Shown here one piece after another: positions 10,200 to 19,034 of a DNA stretch of 64,000 bases (the first letter of the stretch is position 1; the number at the start of each line of letters is the position of its first letter). The DNA comes from JAXLYX01 sp046351215 (GTDB lineage Bacteria > Myxococcota_A > Polyangia > Polyangiales > Houyiibacteriaceae): contig JAXLYX010000009.1 in the NCBI GenBank assembly GCA_046351215.1, positions 1-64,000 on the forward strand. Direction: 5' to 3'. The notes under the pieces are model-generated. The model made no database searches. It was given only the letters and a program-made list of their open reading frames with translations, and was not told where the DNA came from. A program made the translations under genes and the position numbers.

Positions 10200-12674
10200 A
10201 TGCGTCCGACGCGCTCGCTTGCCTTCTTCGTTCTCGTCGTCTCCATCCTCTCGCTCCGACCCCTGCCCGGGCCTCCGACCGAGGCCGGTCCGATGGCGGT
10301 CCCGGACGAACGCCTCGCGCTCCGCGCGGCCGCGACCGCCGTGATCCAGCGCGAGGCGGACGGCTCGTACGCCTTCGAGAGCGACGGGGCGACGCGGCGC
10401 GCGCGCAACGGCGCGGAGGCCTTCGACGTATCCGTCGACGATACGGGGGCGGTCGCGATCGCGCTCGAGGAGGGCGGCTCGGTCGGTCTCTCGTTGCGAG
10501 GCATCGGACGTGGCGGCGTCGTCGAGCGTGCCGCGGTCCGTGGCGTGAGGACGGAGGGCGTGCGCGTCGCGATCGCGCGCGAGGGGGGCGTCGTCGAATG
10601 GTACGCGAACGGCCCGCTCGGCCTCGAGCAGGGCTTCGACCTCGCTCGTGCGCCGGAGGGCGAGGGCGCGGTCGCGATCGAGGTCGGGGTGCGCGGCGCG
10701 GCGCTCTCGGCCCACGACGATTCGTCGATCGCGATCGAGGTCGGTGGAGGGGGAACGCTCCTCTACCGCGACCTCGTCGTCACCGACGCGGAAGGGCGCC
10801 TGCTGCCGTCGCGGCTCGCGAACCGCGGCGACGCCCTCGCGCTCCTCGTCGACGATCGCGGAGCCCGGTATCCGCTCCACGTCGACCCGCTCGTGGTCAC
10901 GCTCGAGGGCACGCTCGCGGATTCCGCGGGAGCCGGCGGCGATGCCTTCGGAACGTCGGTCGCGGTCGAGGGGGGCGTCGCCGTGGTCGGCGCGCCGGAG
11001 CACGACCATGGCGGGGCGCATGCTGCATCGGGCGCGGCCTACGTCTTCGTGCGGGACACGGCCTCGGCGACCTGGAGCCTGCTCCAGGAGATCCTCCCGC
11101 CCGATCCGACGAACAACGAGCTCTTCGGCAGCGCGGTCGCGATCAAGGGCTCGCTCCTCGTCGTGGGCGCGCCGGGGGCGACGCAAGGCGTCCTGCCGTC
11201 GGTGATCACCCCAGGTGCCGCTTTCGTCTTCGAGAAGACCGGGACGGGCGCGACGACGTGGACTCTCAGCGCGAGCCCGCCTCTCGTCGGTGCGCTCGCC
11301 AGCGACGGTTTCGAGACCGGCGCGAGCGTCGCGATCGCGGGTGGGCAGATCTTCGTCGGTGCGCCGAACGGCCTCGGGATCCAGGGGTCGGGGATCGCCG
11401 CCACCGCAGGGCTCGTCCAGGTCTTCTCGGCGACCTCGCCGTATGGCGCGCAGTCGATCGCCATCCGCGCCGCCGACGGCCTGAGCGGCGACCGCTTCGG
11501 CCAAGCGATCGCCGCCGCGAGCGATGCCACGAACACCTTCGTCGTCGTCGGCGCACCGTTCGACGACGTCCTCGTCTCGAACGCGAATCAGACCGACACG
11601 GGCAGCGCGTACGTCTACGTGCGACCCACGGCGTCCACCAACACCACGTGGACCGAATACAAGCTCGTGGCCTCGGACGCCGCGGGCGGCGATCGGTTCG
11701 GAACCTCGGTCGCCATCGTTCCCTCGCACGTCGCCGTCGGCTCGCCCTTCGACGACAACGTGAACGGGAGCAACGCGGGCTCGCTCTACCTCTTCTCGAA
11801 TGCGATGGGCTCGTACCCGCAGCTCCAGAAGCTGGTTCCGCCCGGAGGCGCGGGCGGCGACGAGCTCGGGACCGCCGTCACCCTGCAGGCGGGGGGCCTC
11901 GGCGTGCTCCTGCTCGGAGGCGCACCCGGCGCCAAGGTCGACTCGGGCAGCGACCCCGGGCGCATCTTCGGCTTCGCGAGCCGCGGCGCCGCCTATTACC
12001 ACGTCGGCGTGATCGATGCCCCGGCGGTCTCGGGCGCCCGCCTCGGAGCCTCGATGGCCGTCGACGTCACGACACTCGTCGTGGGTGCGCCTCTCGACGA
12101 TCACCACGGCGTCGGCGAAACCGGCACGGCTCGCGTCTTCCGACTCCCCGAGATCCGGCTCGTGAAGGTCGATCTCGCGGGCGCCGGCACGGGCTCGGTG
12201 ACCAGCGCGCCCGAGGGCATCGATTGCGGCACGGACTGCTTCGAGCTCTGGAACTCCGGAACGCTCGTGACGCTCGATGCCCATCCCGGAGTCGGCTCGT
12301 ACTTCGCGGGCTGGAGCGGAGCCTGCTCCGGCACGGGCTCGTGCGTGCTCACCCTGAGCGCCGACAAGGCCGTGGTCGCGACCTTCGAGCCGGTGAAGGG
12401 CCTCGGGGCCACCTGCGCCTCGCCCCTCGAATGCCAGAGCGGGAACTGCCAGGCCTCGGTCTGCTCCCCGCAGGCGGTCTCCGACGGCGGTACCGGCGGC
12501 GGGGCGGACGGGGGGAGCGGGACCGACGCCGGCGTCACGGGGCCGACGCCGGGCTTCTCCGGCGCCGGCGGATGCGGCTGCCACGTCGGCTCGGGACCCG
12601 GAGGGAGCCCTGCCGCCGCCCTCCTCGTCCTCGGGCTCGTGCTCGCACTCCGCCGCCGTCGCCCTTACCTCTAG
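10200..12674 (+). CDS. FG-GAP repeat surface protein with MYXO-CTERM-like tail
   Basis: An 824-residue exported protein. It has an N-terminal signal peptide (hydrophobic core about residues 7-19), a central series of FG-GAP beta-propeller-like repeats (recurring GDxFGxSVAV and VVGAP blocks between about residues 235 and 650), a region like a divergent InlB/bacterial repeat (TGSVTSAPEGIDCGTDC ... AGWSGACSG), a short cysteine-rich segment, a Gly/Asp-rich spacer, and a C-terminal GGCGCHVG, hydrophobic helix and RRRR. That last block is the MYXO-CTERM sorting signal that marks surface proteins of Myxococcota. ATG 10200 is chosen because upstream in-frame codons would precede the signal peptide with a non-typical arm. 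Ligand unknown. Confidence 0.9.
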   Translation: MRPTRSLAFFVLVVSILSLRPLPGPPTEAGPMAVPDERLALRAAATAVIQREADGSYAFESDGATRRARNGAEAFDVSVDDTGAVAIALEEGGSVGLSLRGIGRGGVVERAAVRGVRTEGVRVAIAREGGVVEWYANGPLGLEQGFDLARAPEGEGAVAIEVGVRGAALSAHDDSSIAIEVGGGGTLLYRDLVVTDAEGRLLPSRLANRGDALALLVDDRGARYPLHVDPLVVTLEGTLADSAGAGGDAFGTSVAVEGGVAVVGAPEHDHGGAHAASGAAYVFVRDTASATWSLLQEILPPDPTNNELFGSAVAIKGSLLVVGAPGATQGVLPSVITPGAAFVFEKTGTGATTWTLSASPPLVGALASDGFETGASVAIAGGQIFVGAPNGLGIQGSGIAATAGLVQVFSATSPYGAQSIAIRAADGLSGDRFGQAIAAASDATNTFVVVGAPFDDVLVSNANQTDTGSAYVYVRPTASTNTTWTEYKLVASDAAGGDRFGTSVAIVPSHVAVGSPFDDNVNGSNAGSLYLFSNAMGSYPQLQKLVPPGGAGGDELGTAVTLQAGGLGVLLLGGAPGAKVDSGSDPGRIFGFASRGAAYYHVGVIDAPAVSGARLGASMAVDVTTLVVGAPLDDHHGVGETGTARVFRLPEIRLVKVDLAGAGTGSVTSAPEGIDCGTDCFELWNSGTLVTLDAHPGVGSYFAGWSGACSGTGSCVLTLSADKAVVATFEPVKGLGATCASPLECQSGNCQASVCSPQAVSDGGTGGGADGGSGTDAGVTGPTPGFSGAGGCGCHVGSGPGGSPAAALLVLGLVLALRRRRPYL

Positions 12675-12781
12675 CGCCCCCGCCTCGCCTTGTGTCACTC
12701 TCCGGGCCCGGTCCGGCGGGGGTCCCCGTTCGGAGCGTCTCGGGTCGGCAGCCGTCGGCCCGCCCGGATGGCGGTTTCTCG

Positions 12782-13582
12782 GTGCGATCCCCCTCGATCC
12801 CTGGCTTTCTCCTGCTCGCCGTGCTCGGCGCCGCGTGTTTCGTCCCGACGAGCGCAGAGGCGCAATTCCCGGATCCGGACAAGTACCGTCTCCAGTGGAA
12901 CGGGCGGCTCCTGACGGGCTTCGGCACGACGCTGGGCCAGGACCTCCATCGGCACTTCATCATGGAGACCGAGGGGCGCGTGGAGTTCCTCTGGGGCAAG
13001 CCCGGGGATCGCCACTTCCGCCTCGGACCCATGGGCAGCCTGCGCACCGCCTCGTTCAAGACGATCGAAGGTGCGCTCGGTGGCACGCTCCTCATCCCGA
13101 CGTGGCCGGGCTATCCGATCGCGCTCACCGGCTTCGGCGGCTACGCCTTCCGCAAGGACGTCTTCGGTGGCAACGGCATGTTCGCGGGCGCCACGCTCGA
13201 GTGGGGCTATCGGCCGTACAATCACCACGGGTACTGGCAGCTCGACTTCGGTCCGTACGTGACCGGCCGTTACCACTTCGACGGCGGCTGGGAGATCACC
13301 GCAGGCATCGACATCGACTTCGGCCTCGTCGCGGTGCCGGCGATCATGCTCGTCAACGTGCTCGTGAACCGTAGCGATCCGGACGAGGCGCAAGACGCCC
13401 CGCCCGTCGCGGACCCCGGGCGCCGTACGTCTTCGTCGTCGACCGCCTCCGGCACGAGCACGGCCGGCGGCACCCCGGCGTCGAGCGCGGCGTCGTCGAG
13501 TGCGGCCCCCGCTCCCGCGAGCGACGCGCCCGCCCCCGTGCCCGCGAGCGAAGCGCCGGCTCCGACCACGCCCACGCCCTGA
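12782..13582 (+). CDS. Outer-membrane beta-barrel-like protein with Ser/Ala/Pro tail
   Basis: A 266-residue exported protein. The signal peptide ends with SAEA before QFPDP (about residue 26). The mature part shows alternating aromatic beta strands (RVEFLWGKPGDRHFRLGPMGSL, ATLEWGYRPYNHHGYWQLDFGPYVTGRYHF), typical of an outer-membrane barrel. The last 60 residues are a low-complexity Ser/Ala/Pro/Thr tail. GTG 12782 is the only start that gives a normal signal peptide. It is convergent with the sugar dehydrogenase gene. No named family recognised. Confidence 0.72.
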   Translation: MRSPSIPGFLLLAVLGAACFVPTSAEAQFPDPDKYRLQWNGRLLTGFGTTLGQDLHRHFIMETEGRVEFLWGKPGDRHFRLGPMGSLRTASFKTIEGALGGTLLIPTWPGYPIALTGFGGYAFRKDVFGGNGMFAGATLEWGYRPYNHHGYWQLDFGPYVTGRYHFDGGWEITAGIDIDFGLVAVPAIMLVNVLVNRSDPDEAQDAPPVADPGRRTSSSSTASGTSTAGGTPASSAASSSAAPAPASDAPAPVPASEAPAPTTPTP

Positions 13583-13617
13583 ACGCTCCGGCGTTCCCGC
13601 CTCAGAGGGTTGCCCTC

Positions 13618-14901
13618 TCAGGGCAGGACGATGCGACGCACGGCGCCTCCGCCGTGCAGCGTGTAGAGCTCGCCCGCGGCGTCGACGGCGAAGGAGTAGA
13701 GCCCGCCGTTGCCCGAGAGACCGGGCACGCCCTGCACGTCCGCCGCGCGGCCCTCGCAGTAGCGCAGCGCGCCGACGTTCCCTCCCGTGTCGCCGAAGAG
13801 GTAGAAGCCCTGCAGCTCGGGGATGGCGCTCCCACGGTAGACGTAGCCACCGACGACCGCGGTCATCGGACCGATCGGCGACGAGAAATGGCCGAGGTCG
13901 AGGATGGGGCCGATCTCCCTCTCGCGCGCATAGCCCGTGGGCGCTGCGATCCAGGGATAGCTCGTGTCGTGCGAGCCCTCGCGGAGCGCCCATCCGAAGC
14001 TCGCTCCGCGAGCGTCCGCGTGAGCGACCGCGTCGATCTCCTCCCAGTCGTTCTGTCCGACGTCACCGACGAAGAGCGTGCCCGTCGTCGCATCGAACGA
14101 GAAGCGCCAAGGGTTGCGCAGACCGTAGGCGTAGACGAGGGAATCTCCGTTCGCGCCGTCGTAGACGGGGTCCGTGGGAACGAAGCCGTTCGCCGCGCGA
14201 TCGACGTCGACGCGGAGGATCTTTCCGAAGCGCGACTGCACGTTCAGCGCGTTCCCGTTGGGCCCGTGGCCCTGATCGTCGGCGCCTCCGCCGTCGCCGA
14301 TTCCGACGTAGAGCATCCCGTCGGGGCCGAAGGCGAGCATGCCGCCGTTGTGGTTCGATTGCGGGTCGTTGGTCGCAGCGACGATCGTCTGCACCGGGGA
14401 CGAGTCGGCGACGTCGGGATTCCCCGTGGAGCGTGCGTACTCGACGACGAGGTTCTGCCGTCCTCCGGGATCGTCGCTGCCCGTCGTGCGGAAGACGAAG
14501 AAGCGACCGTTCGTGGCGTAGCCGGGATGGAAGGCGAGCCCGAGCAGGCCCTGCTCCGCCGTGTAGCCGCTCGGGTCGAGCATCGAGTCCGTCGCGATGG
14601 GCAGGAAATCCGTCGCGAGGACCGTGTTGCCGCGCACGAGGCGGATGCGTCCGCCGCGTTCGACGACTGCGAGGTCGCTCGTGCCGGGAACGGAGGCGAG
14701 GAAGACCGGCTCGCTGAAGCCACTGCCCACCGTCTGCGTCGCGAGCGTCGGCACCGTGCGTGCCGCGCCGCAGGGAACGACCGCCGCATCGGAGCCACCC
14801 GCGTCCGAGCCGCCGCGCTTCGAGTCGCTCGCGCATCCCGACGCCGACGCGCCCGCGAGCAGGAGGGAGAGTCCGATGGGGGTCCGCGAGAGGCGCCTCA
14901 T
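13618..14901 (-). CDS. PQQ-type aldose sugar dehydrogenase-like lipoprotein
   Basis: A 427-residue soluble-glucose/sorbosone-dehydrogenase-family protein. A six-bladed propeller is indicated by FSEPVFLASVPG, EQGLLGLAFHPGYATNGRFFVF, QSNHNGGMLAFGPDGMLYVGIGDGG, GKILRVDVD, AYGLRNPWRFSFD, and GDVGQNDWEEID, all standard blocks of the YliI/Hip family, whose members oxidise sugars with pyrroloquinoline quinone. The signal peptide ends in ASGC, so it is likely lipid-anchored, and the next 20 residues are a Ser/Gly/Asp linker. ATG 14901 is preferred to GTG 14910 because TAGAGT lies seven bases before 14901 and overlaps 14910. Substrate unknown. Confidence 0.88.
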   Translation of the reverse strand: MRRLSRTPIGLSLLLAGASASGCASDSKRGGSDAGGSDAAVVPCGAARTVPTLATQTVGSGFSEPVFLASVPGTSDLAVVERGGRIRLVRGNTVLATDFLPIATDSMLDPSGYTAEQGLLGLAFHPGYATNGRFFVFRTTGSDDPGGRQNLVVEYARSTGNPDVADSSPVQTIVAATNDPQSNHNGGMLAFGPDGMLYVGIGDGGGADDQGHGPNGNALNVQSRFGKILRVDVDRAANGFVPTDPVYDGANGDSLVYAYGLRNPWRFSFDATTGTLFVGDVGQNDWEEIDAVAHADARGASFGWALREGSHDTSYPWIAAPTGYAREREIGPILDLGHFSSPIGPMTAVVGGYVYRGSAIPELQGFYLFGDTGGNVGALRYCEGRAADVQGVPGLSGNGGLYSFAVDAAGELYTLHGGGAVRRIVLP

Positions 14902-14914
14902 GACACGCACTCTA
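14902..14914 (-). promoter_or_regulatory. Leaderless-type -10 box before the 14901 gene
   Basis: TAGAGT at 14909-14914 (minus strand) is seven bases from ATG 14901. It overlaps the alternative GTG at 14910, so it decides the start. Confidence 0.42.
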
Positions 14915-14964
14915 ACGGGATCCGGGTCACCCGTGCTCGTCGCCGCGTGCGCCGGAGAGACGCC

Positions 14965-15594
14965 TCAGTCCCGATGCCTCGGGGGCTCCCAATCCGCCAC
15001 GCGATTCCCGAGGCCGAGCGTGATCGCGAGCGTCGCGTAGGCCGTCCACTCGGAGAGGTTCCGATCGTCGGGCGTGAGCTGGTAGGCCCGGCTCAGGTTC
15101 ACGCGACGGGCGCCGAGGCGGAGGAACAGGCCCTCCGCGACGGCTCCGGGCATCGCGAGCGGGACCTCCATCGCGAGACCCCAGGCGAAGCCGATGCTCC
15201 CTCGTCCATCGAGCGGGAAGCCCGCGCCGAGCTCCACCCCGAGCGACTGAAGGAAGAGATCGAGCCAGGCGTGCCCCGTCGACATCGATTGGAGGAAGAC
15301 GCTCGGGAACAGCGGCCGCACCTCGACCCCGACGAAGAGATCCTGTCCCGCGTCCGGCCCCCATCGGCCCGAGACGACCGGTCCTCCCGTGCCGAGGATG
15401 CGCAGACGGAGGTCGGCGAGCCCCGTGCCCGCGGTCGTGTCGGCCCGTCGGACCACTCCCCCGCCTGCGCCGATCGAGAGCGTGGTCGAATGATCGAAGC
15501 GTCCGTACAGACCGTCGCCGTCGCCGCTCGCGGCGGCCGGGGTGGGGAGCACGAGCGCCACGAGCGCCGTGGCCAAGAGCGAGGAGGGGCGCAC
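14965..15594 (-). CDS. Exported beta-rich (outer-membrane-type) protein
   Basis: A 209-residue protein with a clear signal peptide (hydrophobic residues 5-20, cleavage after AAA about 22) and a mature part of amphipathic strands (TTLSIGAGGGVVRR, DLFVGVEVRPLFP, GSIGFAWGLAMEVPLAM, EGLFLRLGARRVNLS) consistent with a small beta-barrel or periplasmic beta protein. No conserved family recognised. GTG 15594 is preferred because TAGGGT ends six bases before it. It is followed after 63 bases by the sugar dehydrogenase gene, which has its own -10 box. Confidence 0.66.
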   Translation of the reverse strand: MRPSSLLATALVALVLPTPAAASGDGDGLYGRFDHSTTLSIGAGGGVVRRADTTAGTGLADLRLRILGTGGPVVSGRWGPDAGQDLFVGVEVRPLFPSVFLQSMSTGHAWLDLFLQSLGVELGAGFPLDGRGSIGFAWGLAMEVPLAMPGAVAEGLFLRLGARRVNLSRAYQLTPDDRNLSEWTAYATLAITLGLGNRVADWEPPRHRD

Positions 15595-15629
15595 GGTCGA
15601 ACCCTAGCAGCCCCTCCGTCGGACGTCGC
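15595..15629 (-). promoter_or_regulatory. Probable promoter of the 15594 gene
   Basis: On the minus strand GCGACG is followed after 17 bases by TAGGGT (15601-15606), and six bases then separate the box from GTG 15594. Confidence 0.42.
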
Positions 15630-15675
15630 GGCAGGGGATCTCGTCGACGATTCGCTGCCCCCCCGTCCTCTGGAC

Positions 15676-15689
15676 TATCCTCGACCCCC
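15676..15689 (+). promoter_or_regulatory. Short-leader -10 box before the 15690 gene
   Basis: TATCCT at 15676-15681 ends eight bases before ATG 15690, with no Shine-Dalgarno in between. Confidence 0.4.
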
Positions 15690-16766
15690 ATGTTCTGTCA
15701 GGCCTGCGGACTCCAAAACAGCGAGGGTGCTCGCTTCTGCAACATGTGTGGAGCCCGCATCGCGGCCGCGGGGACGCCCGGCGGCGCCGTGCCGGCCCCG
15801 ACGCAGCTCGGTGTGGCACGCGAGGGCGGGGGGAATGCCCCGCAGGCCCAGCCACAGGCCGGAAGCGGCCTGACGGGCGTGATGACCCCGCAGGTGGCCA
15901 ACAACACCACGAGCGTCTCCCTCGAGGCGATCGGCGTGCGCACCGCCAAGCAGACCTGGACCATGGTCGGCATCGCCGCCGTGCTCTTCGCGATCCTCGG
16001 GGTCGCTGGAACGTACTTCGCGATGCGCCACGGCCAGCCCCAGACGGGGGCGGCGGCTCCGGAGGATCCCTTCACGGTCGGTGCGCCGACCGTCGCCACC
16101 GCCGGCCCGAGCACCGGGACGTCCACCGGCGGCGGGACGCCGTCCGGGACGATTCCCGAGGGCGAGGCGCCCCCGGAGGGGCTGCCGCAACCGAGCGCCA
16201 TGTCGAGCGACCACGGCGAGGCGGCCCATCCGAGCGGGCATCCGAGCGCCACGTCGCAGGCGGGTCAGGGAACGAGCCCCACCAGCGCGATGCACGAGGC
16301 GACCGGGGCCGGTGCGACGTCGATGCAGACCGAATCCACGAGCGCGATGGACTCGGCCGGGACCTCGACGGATGCGACCGGCGCGATGAACGATGCCACC
16401 GGCACGGACACCGCCGCGAACGGCACGGGCGGCGAAACCGCGGGCACGGACGCGAGCGGCTCCGATCCCGATCTCGAGATGGAGATGTACTCGGGCCGGG
16501 TCCGGTATCTCGTGCGGCGTTACTACATGGCGAGCGCGACTCGCTGCTTCGACCACGCGACGGCGAACAATCCGAGCCTGCACGGACAGGTCGTCGTCGC
16601 CATCACGATCGGCACGAACGGCTACGTCTCGGACGCGTCGGTCGTGCGCAACAGCACGGGCGACGACACGCTCGGCGCCTGTCTCGCCGGCCAGGCGCGC
16701 ACCTGGCGGCTCTCGCCGCCGCCGGGCGGTGAATCGATCCAGATGAACATGCCGTTCTCGCGGTGA
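15690..16766 (+). CDS. Zinc-ribbon membrane protein with AgmX/PglI C-terminal domain
   Basis: A 358-residue protein. Cys3, Cys6, Cys17 and Cys20 form an N-terminal zinc ribbon. A single membrane helix is at about 90-112. Residues 115-260 are a low-complexity Thr/Gly/Ser/Ala region, long enough to span the periplasm. Residues 268-358 (from MYSGRVRYLVRRYY to the end) form a TonB-C-like domain of the AgmX/PglI type, found in components of the myxobacterial gliding machinery. By analogy it could link a cytoplasmic partner to outer-membrane proteins. No ExbB/ExbD or other motor gene is beside it. The start is ATG 15690. Confidence 0.85.
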   Translation: MFCQACGLQNSEGARFCNMCGARIAAAGTPGGAVPAPTQLGVAREGGGNAPQAQPQAGSGLTGVMTPQVANNTTSVSLEAIGVRTAKQTWTMVGIAAVLFAILGVAGTYFAMRHGQPQTGAAAPEDPFTVGAPTVATAGPSTGTSTGGGTPSGTIPEGEAPPEGLPQPSAMSSDHGEAAHPSGHPSATSQAGQGTSPTSAMHEATGAGATSMQTESTSAMDSAGTSTDATGAMNDATGTDTAANGTGGETAGTDASGSDPDLEMEMYSGRVRYLVRRYYMASATRCFDHATANNPSLHGQVVVAITIGTNGYVSDASVVRNSTGDDTLGACLAGQARTWRLSPPPGGESIQMNMPFSR

Positions 16767-16810
16767 GCATCCGCGCCCGGGGGCATGCGCGTCCGGCCAC
16801 TTCTTGCGCC

Positions 16811-16835
16811 TACATTGTCCGACATGTCAGACTGT
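16811..16835. promoter_or_regulatory. Near-perfect 16-bp palindrome upstream of a PilZ gene
   Basis: GTCCGACATGTCAGAC (16817-16832) is a palindrome with one mismatched pair, and is flanked by the inverted pair CTACA (16810-16814) and TGTAG (16833-16837). It ends 13 bases before the AGGAGG ribosome-binding site of the PilZ gene. A dimeric repressor site is the simplest reading. Confidence 0.45.
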
Positions 16836-16855
16836 AGGGACCCAGGAGGTGTTCC

Positions 16856-17281
16856 ATGGCATGGGTCCGCGAAGCACACGATCGCAAGACGGTCCGTCGG
16901 TCGGCGACGGTGAGCTGCCAGGCAGTGGCCGAAGAGGGCTTCCGCCTGCTCGGCCTGAGGACGCTCGATCTCAGCGAGCGTGGGGCCCTCGTCGAGAGCG
17001 CCGCCGACGTCCGCATCGGCGAGCCCGTGCTCCTCTCGTTCCGGGTGCCCAAGGGAACGAGCTGGATCGATGCCGAGGCGAAGGTCGCCCGCGTGATCAA
17101 GGGGCATCGCGCGAGCGACAAGGCGCGCGCGATCGCCCTCGAATTCACGCGGATCGACGCGACCGACCAGGCGCTGCTCGCGGGGGCCCTGCGGCGCATC
17201 GCTCCCTCCGTGCCCGCCCGTGGGCTCCGCAAGGACTACGCGGGCGAGGTGCTCGACATCGCCGCCGTCCGGGCCTCCTGA
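16856..17281 (+). CDS. PilZ domain protein
   Basis: A 141-residue single-domain protein. The c-di-GMP-binding signature is visible as RKTVRRSATVSC near residue 10 (RxxxR-like) and DLSERGALVES near residues 39-49 (D/NxSxxG). PilZ domains act as c-di-GMP receptors that switch motility, secretion or enzymes. A consensus AGGAGG lies 6 bases before ATG 16856, unlike many neighbours that lack a leader. A 16-bp palindrome stands upstream. The gene is alone, so its output partner is not shown by context. Confidence 0.88.
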   Translation: MAWVREAHDRKTVRRSATVSCQAVAEEGFRLLGLRTLDLSERGALVESAADVRIGEPVLLSFRVPKGTSWIDAEAKVARVIKGHRASDKARAIALEFTRIDATDQALLAGALRRIAPSVPARGLRKDYAGEVLDIAAVRAS

Positions 17282-17365
17282 CCGTCTCGGTCGACCCGTT
17301 CGGGCTAGTCGCTGGCCTCGTACGACCCTCGGATCCAAGGTAGGTGTATCCGCGGAGGCCGAACC

Positions 17366-18130
17366 ATGACGGCGACCGAGCTCTGGGAGTTCTACGAAGG
17401 CACGGTCGAGGGCCAGAGGGCGTTCGTCTCGATCGACGTCTCGCTCTTGCCCCACGTTCCCGAGGGGGCGCGGCCCCTGACCGTGCGGGTGCGGGTGCCG
17501 TTGCGCCATCCCCGACCGGACGGCCTCGCGACGACGATCGAGCTCGCCGACCTCCTCGAGCTCGAAGAGACCGTGCTCCCCCTCGTCGAGGAAAGGCTCG
17601 ACGGTCGCTTCGTCGCGGTATCGACGGCGGGGGGCTTCCGTGATTTCCACTTCTACGCCGCGCATCGGGAAGGGCTCGGCGAGATCGGTCGGGCGATCCG
17701 CCTCGCATTCCCGCTCTACCGAGTCGAGGTCGCCGTCGCGGACGATCCCGCCTGGAACGTGTACCGCGAGACGCTCTACCCGGACGAGCTCGGCTGGCGC
17801 TTCATCCGCGACCAGAGGCTGCTCGCGATGATGAGCGCCCACGGCGACGACGTCCGTTCGCCCAGGCTGCTCGTGCACCAAGTGCGATTCCCTTCGGAGG
17901 GGACCCGCCGACGTTTCGTCGAGGCGCTGCCGGACGGCCGCTTCGAGGTCGAGGCTTGCCTCCTCCGGGATCCCTCGGGCCTCTTCCCCTTCGGTCTCGA
18001 GCTCACGCATCGCGAGCCGATCGCGCCGCTCCACGTCTCCGCGGAATCGGGGTACCTCCACCGCCTCGCAGCCGCCTCCGGGGGCTCGTACGACGGCTGG
18101 CAGGCTCCCGTCGTGGACGAAGTGGCCTGA
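17366..18130 (+). CDS. DUF695-RraB fusion protein
   Basis: A 254-residue cytosolic protein with two parts. Residues 5-140 resemble DUF695 (WEFYEGTVEGQRAFVSIDVSL ... GLATTIELADLLELEETV ... DFHFYAA). Residues about 150-250 resemble RraB, the inhibitor of RNase E, with GDDVRSPRLLVHQVRF and the diagnostic YDGWQ near the C-terminus. Fusions of these two domains are known, but the biological job outside Enterobacteria is unclear; a role in modulating RNA decay is an inference. A start at ATG 17366 follows a GCGGAGG-like ribosome-binding site. Confidence 0.8.
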   Translation: MTATELWEFYEGTVEGQRAFVSIDVSLLPHVPEGARPLTVRVRVPLRHPRPDGLATTIELADLLELEETVLPLVEERLDGRFVAVSTAGGFRDFHFYAAHREGLGEIGRAIRLAFPLYRVEVAVADDPAWNVYRETLYPDELGWRFIRDQRLLAMMSAHGDDVRSPRLLVHQVRFPSEGTRRRFVEALPDGRFEVEACLLRDPSGLFPFGLELTHREPIAPLHVSAESGYLHRLAAASGGSYDGWQAPVVDEVA

Positions 18131-18179
18131 ACGACGTGCGACCTGACGGAGCGCCGATCGACTAGCATCGGCCGCCGTC

Positions 18180-18998
18180 ATGACGGACTCCCCGATCCGG
18201 ATCGCCATCACGGGCGCTGCCAGCGGGCTCGGCCGCGAGCTCGCCCTCCGTTGGGCACGCGAGGGCGCGCGCGTGGCCATCGCCGACCTCCACGCGGAGC
18301 GCTCCGTGGCCGTCGCCGACGAGGTCGTCGCACGAGGCGGCGAGGCGCTCGTGCATCGCTGCGACGTCCGCCGCACGGAGGACCTCGAGACCCTCGTGGC
18401 TGCATGTCGGCGTGCGTGGGGAGGGCTCGACGTCTTCGTGAGCAACGCCGGGATCGCCGGGGGCGGCACGTTCGAGACGATCACGGACGAGCAATGGCTC
18501 TCGGTCCTCGACATCGACCTGATGGGCGTCGTCCGTGGTGCCCGAGCGGTCGTGCCGCTCTTCAAGGCGCAGGGCTCCGGGACCCTCGTGAACGTCGCCT
18601 CGATGGCGGGCCTGCTGGCACCTCCCGGGATGGCCTCCTACAACGTCGCGAAGACGGGCGTCGTCGCGCTCTCGGAGACGCTCCACGGCGAGCTCTCGCC
18701 CTTCGGCATCCGTGTCGTCTGCGTGTGCCCCTCGTTCTTCCAGACGAACTTGCTCGAGTCGCTCGAGACCTCGGACGCGGCGATGCGCGAGTCGTTCGAG
18801 CGCCTCCTCCGGAGCTCCGAGCTCACGGCCGCCGACGTGGCCGAGCGAATCTTCGCTTCCGTCGCCGGACGCGAATTCCTCTGCCTCCCGCATCCGAAGG
18901 GAAGGGACGCGCTCGAGCAGAAACGCCACGACTACCCGGCCTACCTCGCCGAGATGGAACGCATCGGCCGCTCCCGGGTCCGGAAGACGGAACGATGA
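18180..18998 (+). CDS. Short-chain dehydrogenase/reductase
   Basis: A 272-residue NAD(P)-dependent oxidoreductase of the classical SDR type. The cofactor motif TGAASGLG is at residues 11-18, the NAG motif follows at about 91, the catalytic Ser lies in NVASMAG and the YxxxK pair in ASYNVAKTG. Asp36 (IADLHAE) suggests NAD(H) preference. A C-terminal extension (residues 225-272) is longer than in most classical members and may contribute to substrate choice. Substrate unknown. TAGCAT lies 11 bases before ATG 18180 as a likely -10 box. The gene stands alone. Confidence 0.92.
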   Translation: MTDSPIRIAITGAASGLGRELALRWAREGARVAIADLHAERSVAVADEVVARGGEALVHRCDVRRTEDLETLVAACRRAWGGLDVFVSNAGIAGGGTFETITDEQWLSVLDIDLMGVVRGARAVVPLFKAQGSGTLVNVASMAGLLAPPGMASYNVAKTGVVALSETLHGELSPFGIRVVCVCPSFFQTNLLESLETSDAAMRESFERLLRSSELTAADVAERIFASVAGREFLCLPHPKGRDALEQKRHDYPAYLAEMERIGRSRVRKTER

Positions 18999-19034
18999 GC
19001 CGATCGATCGGGCGCGGGCCCGACGAGCCGGGGA

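Noticed and set aside
8838..12698. Very long open frame on the minus strand (1286 codons)
   Set aside because: It lies opposite the FG-GAP gene and an acyl-CoA dehydrogenase gene and reads as Arg/Ala/Glu-rich low complexity, a common shadow in GC-rich DNA.
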